From the NCBI GenBank assembly GCA_029834535.1, contig JAQMWT010000398.1:186001-250000 (forward strand): a stretch of 64,000 nucleotides of DNA. The letters run 5' to 3'. Position numbers and translations under genes: made by a program. This DNA is from Chrysophaeum taylorii (lineage: Eukaryota > Sar > Pelagophyceae > Pelagomonadales > Pelagomonadaceae). Of the stretch, positions 40,831-49,581 are shown piece after piece. The notes under the pieces are model-generated. The model was not told the origin of the DNA. It made no database searches and saw only the letters and a list, made by a program, of their open reading frames with translations. The first letter of the stretch is position 1. Every line of letters starts with the position of its first letter.

Positions 40831-42410
40831 GTTTACCTTCATATATTTCGCTAGAAGTGCATTTTCCGAATGCGGGCAAGTAGTGGAGAGACTTGCAGTG
40901 AAGAAGTTCTCCAGAAATAACAGGTTAGTTGGAATGATAATCGGTTGAACAGGTGGTGATGGTTCGTCAGCCTCATCAGCCATGCCGTACTTCTCATCAA
41001 ATGATGATAGCGAGGTCTTATCGACATCCCTTGTGGTTTCGGCTTGTTGTGGTTGGTTAATGGCTGATTGGACCTGTGAAGATAGCGAAGACAGTAACGC
41101 TGGTGGTAGCGTCGAGATGGCGGAAGCAGTAAAGAAGTTAGGCACAATATCAGAGGGGTTACCCTGTGTGTTGGAGGCATTCTTGGTATCTGTAGTAGGA
41201 GTTGCCTTTGGGGTGGGAGCAGTAGCAACAGTATGATGTTGTGGCTCCACGTAGTTTAACGACTTTTCGGTCGAGGATAGATGAACGTCTACATCATAAA
41301 TGATGTCTTCTGCGAACATGAGCTGTTCGTTAAGACGAAGTAAGTCACCATTGTCCTCAGTAGATGTGGTTGATAGAATATCGGCGGATTGCAACAGAGT
41401 CTCAAATAACTTGGTGATGTTCTGTTGTAGCTCAGCCGTGATATCATTATCTGTCACATGCTTCGTAAGTTCACTACACTGCTCTTGCATTGTATTTATG
41501 GTGTGCTTCGTTCGGTCCAATAATTTCATATTAGATCGAGAGGACCTGTCGAAAGTGCGAGGGTAAATTGGACGGTCATGGGATTGTCCAGCATTTTTCT
41601 TGGTGACATAAGAATCACCAGAACGATAATACGATAAGTCGCTGCGAGAGAAAGGCTGGCGTGCATCGTTAGAGTTACGCAAGCGTCTAGCGTTAAACGT
41701 GGAGGATGTTCCAGGTTGAGAAGAAGTAATGGACGCAAGTGCGTTTGCAGTTTGAGTCAGACTTTTGTCTGATAGATCCAGCGTGTTTGTCAGTAGTAAT
41801 TTCGGCTTTGGTTGTGGTGTTAATCCTTCAACGTGAGGTTGCCAAGAAATAGGGCGTTCTAAGCGTCTTTTGTTCGACCCATTCGATACTACATTATATA
41901 AGTCTAATGCGTATTCTAAGATATAGCTAGGGTTGGCAGGGTGACACAATCGTCCAGCGTCTGGCACAGGCCGAGATGAAGATCGAGTTTCATACATATA
42001 ACACCAGTCTACCCAACCACGATCGTAACGATTGTTGCTGGTATTATCGGCATAATGCCGATGTATCTCTTCATAAATTTTCTACAAAGAGTACCAAAGT
42101 CGAATTGAAGGTCAGTCTCTTCCTGGTTAAGTTGGTAAGAGATTTGCCTAAATGCCAGGACAGCTTCAATAAAGACATGGACATAGCAGTTAGGATTGTA
42201 AACAACAGAGTTAAACTGCTGTTTCATTTAGGACACATCAGTTGTCGTAACAGACTCGTAGTGACCAAAGGCAATGAGCATAATGGCGCGAGCCTTGTTG
42301 GGTAAATAACTTTTGTTATACACCTCATTGATGGCGGGCCAGGCCGCAGGTGCTGGTTTTCCAACACTTTCAAGATTGAAGTAAGTATGCAAGAATGTAG
42401 CATACGTGTT

Positions 42411-43052
42411 CTAATAAGTGTGCCAGTCAGCACCAGTTAACGAAAACATGGTAACAGGGGCACGAACGCGGGTGTCAAAAGCTAATGCTTTCGGGTGCGC
42501 TCGATTTAAGATTCGTTCCTCTTCTAAGAAACGAAGATTGATTTCAGGGCGTAATGCCTTGACTTTATTGTCGTAACAGACAGTAGCTAGCTGAGCTACT
42601 TCTGCGTCAGGTAAGTTGGGGAAAGCTTCATTGTCAGGGGGCAATTCATCAACAGCTAAACGGAGATCAGCAGCCCTATTGGTCCTCCATTCCAGGAAAA
42701 CGCGATCGAGAATTTGATTCCGGAGGATCTCGTAGTCCTTGCATGACCGAGTGTATGCTTCGTACGAGTCGTACTCGAGAAAGGCATTGGCATGACTGGA
42801 CCGTAATATTTGTTGGATATGCTTAATTTGCAAGGATACCTTGCGGGTCTGAAGCTGAAATCGATTTCCTTCGTTGTGAAACTCGACTACAGGAGCTTCG
42901 AGCTTCAATATGTCCGCACCTGTGGTCGCCTTGGGTGCGGCTCGTGCTGCGTGTTCTGCCATAGCAGTTGACGGGGAACCTGTAAGTTCAGTCACCCAGT
43001 TGACACTGTCTAGACATTCTAGGGGGGTTTGTCTATCGGTGTCTATGTACAC
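42411..43052 (-). mobile_element. gag-like region of the copia element
   Basis: First open frame after the primer-binding site, 213 residues, helical and charged (KHIQQILRSSHANAFLEY, RNQILDRVFLEWRTNRAADL). Assigned as gag-like from position and general composition only. Confidence 0.5.
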
Positions 43053-43470
43053 TCATGCGTTATCGATGGAAAAACGTCTATTTGACAACTGTGCAAGCTG
43101 TGAGTCCAGAGTAGTGCCGCTAAGCGTAGTCACTCATGGCAGCTGGTTATTTTGGTGCTCTCAAGGAGCTTGGTAAGTGCATTGTCATGGAATGTACGAG
43201 TGGACGTACCCAAAACATTCCATAACATGTGTGCAAGAGTACAGGTTAGCCCACTTACACACACATCAACATTAACATGACAACACGATACTATGAACAT
43301 TTGCACACAAGGTTACACTATCACGTGTGCAAGATATGCTATGTGCAGCCCAATGGTAATGGCGTTGTATAAACAAGCGTGTTTGCGTGGCGAAGCTGGA
43401 CTGGCGCGGCAACAGTCCAAAACCCATAGGCTACGTGCACGCTTTAACACATGGCTTCTCAGGGACCTGC

Positions 43471-43484
43471 CTGGGCCCATAACC
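43471..43484 (-). other. Primer-binding site complementary to the initiator tRNA-Met anticodon arm
   Basis: Element-sense GGTTATGGGCCCAG directly follows the 5' LTR. The plus strand, CTGGGCCCATAACC, equals the anticodon stem-loop of eukaryotic initiator tRNA-Met, not its 3' end. Drosophila copia and yeast Ty5 are known to prime this way with a half-tRNA. Confidence 0.8.
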
Positions 43485-44078
43485 TGCAGAGCATTTAGCA
43501 TGCAGTGGTAACTAACTAACTAACTTCAGACCTCGCCCGAGCATGGGAGCCAGGCCGGACCGACAGGAGCCAGTCCGGAATCACGGGCCTGTAGACGAGG
43601 GGCGCCGAAAGGTGGGTCGGGGGAGAGTGATCATCAAGCTTGTTGCCATGCGACGAGGAGACCGCGATGTGACTGACAACCAACTCGTCGATAACCTTCC
43701 GTCTGCGCCCCCATGCCATACCCCGTCCCACTGCGAACGTTCCGGCTGCCAACCGGCCCGCCCGAGAGGCGAATAGGTGCCAACCAGTGGTAAGTCACCT
43801 GGGAAACCATCCCGTCTCATCATGAACGTCTGGAAGGTTAATTCGGGGAATGAAAGGTATGTTCCCTATATCCTCAGAACACGACAGGCGGCATCTAGAA
43901 CTACACGAGAAAGGTTAAGTGTATAGTGCTACATACCTCGGGACGCGCTAGACCATGATGATGAGCTTGAGCACAAATCAGAGGACTAATTGACTGTGTA
44001 GAAAGGAAGAAGAAGGGTAAGGAAGAGATCACGTTCTCAACGGACGGATAAGGGTAAGAGGCAGCAGATTTCTCCACA
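43485..44078 (-). repeat. 5' LTR of the copia element (carries a SINE-like insertion)
   Basis: About 310 bp of LTR plus the SINE-like copy. In element sense it begins TGTGGAG and ends CTCTGCA, the usual TG...CA. It directly abuts the primer-binding site at 43484. Confidence 0.9.
43512..43784 (-). mobile_element. SINE-like copy inserted in the 5' LTR
   Basis: 273 bp, about 95% or more like the 18.36-kb copy over shared length but 32 bp shorter at the end away from the (GTTA)n tail. Target duplication CAGTGGTAA at 43503-43511 and 43785-43793. The empty site survives at about 31782-31790 in the 3' LTR. It therefore inserted after the retrotransposon. Confidence 0.9.
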
Positions 44079-44083
44079 GTCAG

Positions 44084-45115
44084 GGTGACAGTTCTCATTG
44101 ATGGCAGAGAAGATCGCGATGAGGATAACACCTTGGGTGTTGTAGGTCATCGTTGAGGTTTATGCCATCCTCTTGGAGGAAGAAGAATACATAATTGCTA
44201 CTCGCGCCAGTCTTCATGTGGGAAACAGAAAGCCGTAGGAAATGAGATCGGCGATTACGGTGAAAGCAAAGTAGCAAGGCTACACGCAGCATCCATAGCA
44301 ACACGTGGTGAGGTTGCGCCACGTGCGGTCGTAGTCGCCGAGAGGACAATTGGCCTGGATCGTCTCCTGATCAAAGACCCACCAGCCGTAGAGGAGCATG
44401 ACGCCTGGGTTGTCCTGTCCGGCGGGAGATCCGAGGTCGGCCGCACGGCGGCCCTCGTCGACGCCCCTGTCCCTCAATAGGAGGCTGACGCCGACCCCTT
44501 GGCGACCGCGCGGCGAAACTACGCTTCAGCACGCGGCTCTACTAAACCCCAGCGAAGCGTGGAGGTATCCGAGGACGGCAAAGGCCTCGGCAACAATTTC
44601 GGCACAAGCCATCGCGATGAGCTTCGAGACTTGAATTGCGTTGTTGCTTCTCGTAGCCGTTGATAGAGGATGCCCATACCGTCGTCCTGCGACTCGAGCC
44701 ATTGGACAACCGACATCGGCAACCACACGCGATCTCGGATGTGACTCGACGTGTTGTTTGTTCATCGCCTGCACCCACTTGTTGACCAGACACCTGCGTG
44801 TCGTCGTCTCGTCGACCAAACACAACCACAACCCGACCGAGAAGACAGGCACAACTTCTGATCCCGCGCAAACGGGACGCGCTACACGACTTCTTTCGTC
44901 GCTGCGCGGAGGCCAAAGCCTCCTGGCGTAGGAATTCTGCGCGTTGAACCGTGCCGCTTCTCTACCGGTGATGTAAAATGAAAATGATTTCACGGTTGTT
45001 GCGGTTCGTTGCCGCCTAAGCGCAGCAAGGCTGTGACAACGTTGTCCGGAACGACGGTGCGCTGATGCGAGCGACCCCGAATCGGACAGCGACGACGATG
45101 GTCGCACGGCCGTCG
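44084..45115. other. Intergenic or unrecognised coding region
   Basis: A minus-strand frame of 197 codons (44526-45119) overlaps the stop of the next minus-strand gene by 4 bp (ATGA-like). It has no recognised domain and ordinary composition. Nothing else seen. Confidence 0.3.
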
Positions 45116-45988
45116 TCACCGCAGCGGTAAAGCGTCGTCGAATCGCGGCGAAAGGTCCGGTCCCACCCCGCGCATTATGCTTGAGGCGCTCCTCCGCGAG
45201 GAGGGGCTTCGGGCTTCGGCGCCCTCGGCACCGCTAATTACAACGATAGCACTCTTCATATCGGAGGAGGCGGCCGGTGGCAGGGGCGGGCCGGACGCCG
45301 GGAGGCGGAGGCGATGGAGGTGCTGAGGTGCGGAGGAGGAATCAAGAAGGTAAGAATGGGGTCGTAGGTTCCGGACGAGCTCGGGAACATCACGATCGGC
45401 GGCATGCAGGATATCGTCCACTGCTGGATCGTTCGATTTGCAGACCTTGGCCAGCTCCTCCCAGTGCAAGCTGGGCTCCTCGGCGTCGAGTTGCGTCATG
45501 ACCCGCAAAAGGAGGGCGCCTCGCGTCTGGACGATAGCCATGACCATCCGCCATCGGCAGGGATCCTTCGACCATTGATTCTTTGACGGTGACGGCGGCG
45601 AGCGAGCTTCACGAAGCGGGTTGCGCCAGCTCGGGGACGCGGCCTCGGTTGCCGCCGCACACGCTGCGCCGACGGACGCAACCTCTGGCTCTGCGCCCTC
45701 CCGCTCCGACTCGGCCGAGTCGCTCAGTGTGGAGGCCGCGGTTGTCGTCCCCACCTTTTCGAGCCAAGCCACGAGCGCGGCCCAGGTCCAGCCCTTGCAC
45801 TTGGGGTCCGGCAAGCTTCGCTCTGCGGCCCGGCGCTTGATCTCCGCCGCGAGGAGTTTGTTTTCCGGCCGCGACACCTTCGGGGTACAGCTCTGCATCG
45901 TCGTCGCAGCCCAGCCGGGTTTGATCTTCAGCGTCGCCGCCCGCCGCTGCGCTTCCTTCGTGGTCCTCGCCTTACTCGGGATATTCAT
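45116..45988 (-). CDS. Hypothetical protein, basic N-terminal region
   Basis: 290 residues from the ATG at 45988 (MNIPSKARTTKEAQ); the frame is open upstream into AT-rich DNA, which I take as promoter. The first 100 residues are basic, with TPKVSRPENKLLAAEIKRRA followed by CKGWTWAALVAWLEKVG, which looks like a small SAP-like helical module. The middle is Ser/Ala/Pro-rich, and RWRMVMAIVQTRGALLLRVM follows. I do not recognise the family. It could belong to a dispersed or element-related gene family, given the neighbourhood. Confidence 0.4.
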   Translation of the reverse strand: MNIPSKARTTKEAQRRAATLKIKPGWAATTMQSCTPKVSRPENKLLAAEIKRRAAERSLPDPKCKGWTWAALVAWLEKVGTTTAASTLSDSAESEREGAEPEVASVGAACAAATEAASPSWRNPLREARSPPSPSKNQWSKDPCRWRMVMAIVQTRGALLLRVMTQLDAEEPSLHWEELAKVCKSNDPAVDDILHAADRDVPELVRNLRPHSYLLDSSSAPQHLHRLRLPASGPPLPPAASSDMKSAIVVISGAEGAEARSPSSRRSASSIMRGVGPDLSPRFDDALPLR

Positions 45989-46140
45989 ACGAGTTTTTTG
46001 CCTTTGACGCCCTCGAAAATCCCGAGCCAAGTGAAGTCCGGTAGAGAACGGGTCTAATTTGTTGAGTTCAGAGAAAATAGACTTATTAAATACGAAAACT
46101 GTGGCAACGACACTTTTTCCTGGCAATCATCGCAGCCTTA

Positions 46141-46169
46141 TCGATGATGATGATGATGATGATGATGAT
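46141..46169 (+). repeat. (GAT)n microsatellite
   Basis: About nine tandem GAT units upstream of the hypothetical gene. Confidence 0.85.
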
Positions 46170-46333
46170 TGTTGAACTGGCGAGGTGTCGTGTGTCAAAA
46201 GACCGGCTATTGATTGTATAGTCCCCTCAATTTAGTGCAGGTGATGAGTTGAACTGTCGAGAAGTCCGATGATGGCCTGTGAGTCGCCTGTGTACGGAGA
46301 TTTTCGCAATACACCTTGCACAAAAAAAACTAT

Positions 46334-46905
46334 AGGTTTTGGGGCTGACGGCGGAACATATCTCGAACTCTCACTAGTGGCCTAGATCGTCCGTTCCTCG
46401 GAGGAAAGGAGCAGTCGTCGTCGTCGTCGCTAGGTTAAACGTTAGTCGCGAAGAAAGGAAGGAGGAAAGAGGATTCACATGAAAGGGGGGAGCGGGCACG
46501 CGCGCTACAATCTTCAGTTGAGGTCTCGTTTAATGAAATTTAATTACTAATAATTATAGCAATAAAATGTCGAAGGACACATGTATTTTAAGATGTGGAG
46601 ATCGTCATGTGTTTGCTTATCACGCTGCCCGGAACTCGAGGTAGGTTTTGGAGCTGCCGGCGAAACACATCACAAACACTCGCTGGCGGCCGGGCCATGC
46701 TGGAGCGTTCGATAGTTCGTTCGTCCGTCGGAGGCAAGGAAGATTCGTCGTCGCTAGGTGCGAAGTCAGGAAGGAAGAGGAGGACTCTCATGAAAGGGGA
46801 AAGAAGCGGGCGCGCATTCTTAATTAATTTGAGGTCGCGATGAAAGAAAGTAAGCGACAAAATAAAAATAAAATATTGAAGAAAAAGGACAGACGACTCG
46901 TCGGC
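46334..46905 (-). repeat. Diverged direct duplication downstream of the carbonic anhydrase gene
   Basis: Two copies of about 250-260 bp, roughly 46360-46580 and 46648-46905. Shared blocks in order: TAGGTTTTGG, CGGAGG near the middle, TCGTCGTCGCTAGGT, CATGAAAGGGG, GCGGGCACGCGCG or GCGGGCGCGCATTC, then an AAT-rich end with CAATAAAA or AAATAAAA. In the sense of the neighbouring gene this is the 3' flank, so one copy may be a leftover of a second gene copy. Confidence 0.6.
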
Positions 46906-46931
46906 GTCGTTGCCTCCTCGCAAGTCGCAAC

Positions 46932-49302
46932 TCACGCACACGCCGTCGGGCAGGCATCGCTGGCGTTCATGCCGTCGGCGCCCATCCGCGTGCAGCGCAC
47001 CTCGGGGTAGACCTATGTAGCGCGTCACGCACGCACGAATAACGTGGCGTACCGCGACCCAGGCGCACGTTTTGGAAGACGAGGACTTGAGGTACCACCT
47101 AGGGTAAAAGAAAACAGTGAGGACACCATAAAAGAAAGAAAGGTAGAAAGAATGAAAAACTCTGGGTCGCACGAGGTGGAATCTGAACACGTGCCTCCAC
47201 AGGCGGCGGGGCAGCTGTATTCGGCGTAGGTGACGAGGCCGCCGTCCTCGCCTCGGGCGTCGCAGCGGGGCACGTAATCGGCGACCCAGGCGCAATCCTT
47301 GGACGGGTCGCCGCGCTTGTACCAGGTGGTGGAGTCGGTACAACCCGCCTCGAGGCTGCAGACGCCGGCCGTGCAGACGAGATCCGGGCCGCAGAGGTCG
47401 GCGCCGGATACGCAGTCCTCGCCCTGTCCGAGGACCATCGAGTTGAAGAGCAAGTTGCGGCCGTTCATGGGGAGAGTCGGACGGTAGTTGGCGGGGTTGG
47501 GGAAGATGGCCTGGAAGTAGTCGTACTGGCTCTGGGAAATGGTCGAGGGCGTCTTCATGACGAACCACTCGACGATCTCCGCGCAGGCCGGCGTCGTGAG
47601 CGAGCCCTTGTAGCGGTAGTAGTCGCCGTCGAGGATGTCGGAGAAGTAAGTGAGGTTTACCGGCTGGTCGAGCATGACGCCAACGTGATCCTCGCCGGTG
47701 GGTGCCTCCTCAAATTTGATGGATTCCAAAAAAGCGTTGTCGTCGCCGCCGATCGCAAACATGATCCCGATTACGAGGAGCGAATCGATGGTGCCCGACT
47801 CCGGGTCCAAGGCCGCGTGGACGATGTGCATCTCGCCGTCGTAGTACTCGCCGTCGATCGTGTGCTCGCTCAGAAGGTGGAAGTGAAACTGGAGCGCGTA
47901 GAAGCGCGTGCCGCGCAGCGTGACGTAACCCGACTGTTCGAGATCGAGCAGCACCTCCAAGTTGTGGCCGGTGTTGATGATGGTGCGGTTCTCGACGGGG
48001 ACGTAGGTCCATGGTATCTGCGTCGTCCCGAGGACGAGCGACGACATGGCGTCGGCCGTGACGATATCGATCGGAGACTGGTAGTCGCCGTCGCAATCGG
48101 CGTAGCACGTGCCCCAATCGTCTGGCGCGAGGCAGTCGTCGCAGTCGGCCCCAAACGGGTCCTTGCCGTCTTCGTAGCCATAGGAACAGTCTTCCGAGGT
48201 TTCGCTCGTACAGACACCGTCGGAGCAGTCGAGCCCCTCGCCGCACAAATCGGCGCCGACGACGCACGACTCGTTGGTCGAGAGAGCCTGCGCGGTGTCC
48301 AACAAGTTCCGGCCGTTCATCGGCATGATGGGCCGGTAGTTCGAGGGGTTGGGGAAGATCGCCTCAAAATAATCGTACTGGCTCTGCGACATGTTCACGA
48401 CCGTCTTCATGAGGTGCCACTCGACGAGCTCGGTGCAAGGCGGCGTCGTGAGACCTCCTTTGTATCGGTAGTACTCGCCCGAGAGAACTTCCGAGAAGTA
48501 ATTGAGGTCGACGTCGCCATCGAGCGTCGTCCCCATACCCTCCCCGGTCTCGGTCGTCGGGGCCTCTTCCCACTTGATCGAGTCTAAGAACGGGTTGTCG
48601 TCGCCGCCGATCTGGAACATTATCCCGACGACGGCGTACCCGATCAGCTGCGAGTCCTCGTCCAACCCGACGTGGACAATGTGCATCTCGCCGTCAAAAT
48701 ACTTGCCGTCGATCGTGTGCTCGCTCAGCAAGTGAAAGTGGAACTGGGCCGCCTCGTAGTAGATGCCGTTGAGCAGCAGCGTCCCGAACCCTCCGATCAC
48801 CTCCAAGTTGTGGCCCTGCGGCGGCGGCGTGAAAAAGAATATGGTGCCGCATCTCAACTTACCGTGTTAATGATCTCGAGGCCGGAGAGGGCCTCGTAGT
48901 CGTAGGTCAGGTAGTTCATGCCCGCGGACGGAACCATCGCGTCCGCGGTGACGACGTCGACCGGAGTCTGAAAGTTGCCGTTGCACTCGGTCCACAACGA
49001 GCAGTTCCCTGCAGCAGACGAGATGACGGAAAGACCACCACCACCGTACCCCAGTTGTCGGGCGCGTAGCACTCGGGACAGTCCTCGCCAAAAGGGTCCT
49101 TCCCTTCCTCGTACCTAGCATGAGATGCATTCGTGTGAACATAACCAGGCGACGCGACAATTCTTTCATCAATTAATTACCCGTATTCGCATGACACGTC
49201 GTCGAGCCGCCGCGTCGTCGGCACGAACTTGCGGATCGTCTTAAACCTCGGCCGGGCAGCCACCACCGCGACGACGACGTTGAGGACGACAGCGATCATC
49301 AT
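46932..49302 (-). CDS. Secreted protein with two alpha-carbonic anhydrase domains and ShKT-like ends (6 exons)
   Basis: Exons (minus): 49302-49181, 49114-49050, 49008-48863, 48815-47173, 47098-47053, 47012-46932; total 2103 nt, 700 residues, all junctions in phase. Introns are 66, 41, 47, 74 and 40 bp, with donors GTAATT, GTACGG, GTAAGT, GTGCGA and GTACGC. Signal peptide MMIAVVLNVVVAVVAA. Domain 1 (residues about 55-305) has zinc ligands His137, His139 and His156 in QFHFHLLSEHTIDG and GEMHIVH, and LTTPPCTE; domain 2 repeats these (LQFHFHLLSEHTIDG, GEMHIVH, LTTPACAE). Each is preceded by a Cys-rich YGYEDGKDPFG-type segment. Two ShKT-like modules follow (CTDSTTWYKRGDPSKDCAWV; SWYLKSSSSKTCAWVA). 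Probable role: extracellular or periplastidial conversion of bicarbonate to CO2 for carbon uptake. Confidence 0.88.
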
Positions 49303-49581
49303 CACACAAATTTTTTGTCAATGACGCCGTTGTTTTGTGTTGACCCTTTAATGTACGACGTAGTTGAACCTTGGCGGCGCGACAGTTTTCTGACGTCGAT
49401 GTTGCCTCCTGAGTTGTTCTTAGCTGGTAATGTACCGCGTCAGTCAGGCTGTCACAGAACCTTTTCATTTTGTGGCAAAATCGTACCGGTACCACAAGGA
49501 CGCACTTCAACAAGCCTTGAGGGCAACTACAAGATCGCACTCAATTTTTGTTTGGGGGGGGGGGTGATTACACTACTCTTC

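Larger units (their letters stand above)
33490..41272 (-). repeat. Five copies of a 21-bp motif spaced through the copia element
   Basis: Same orientation at 33490-33510, 34756-34776, 36601-36621, 38617-38637 and 41252-41272. On the plus strand each reads TAGTTTAACGAC, one variable base, TT, one variable base, CGGTC. The motif falls between modules: gag/protease, methyltransferase/integrase, integrase/RT, RNase H/frame A, frame A/frame B. The frames through the motif differ, so conservation is at nucleotide level. Confidence 0.85.
31764..44078 (-). mobile_element. Ty1/copia LTR retrotransposon with a captured C5-DNA-methyltransferase-like module (broken copy)
   Basis: 12.3 kb including two later insertions. 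Flanked by a 5-bp duplication GTCAG (31759-31763 and 44079-44083). Element sense is minus: 5' LTR at right, 3' LTR at left. Order of parts is gag-like, protease, methyltransferase-like, integrase, reverse transcriptase, RNase H, then two further open frames. Integrase before reverse transcriptase marks Ty1/copia. Base composition is clearly AT-richer than the host genes. The LTRs differ by about six substitutions and two small indels over about 305 bp (roughly 2%), suggesting a fairly young insertion. The protein-coding part looks broken, with probably more than half a dozen breaks. Confidence 0.9.
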
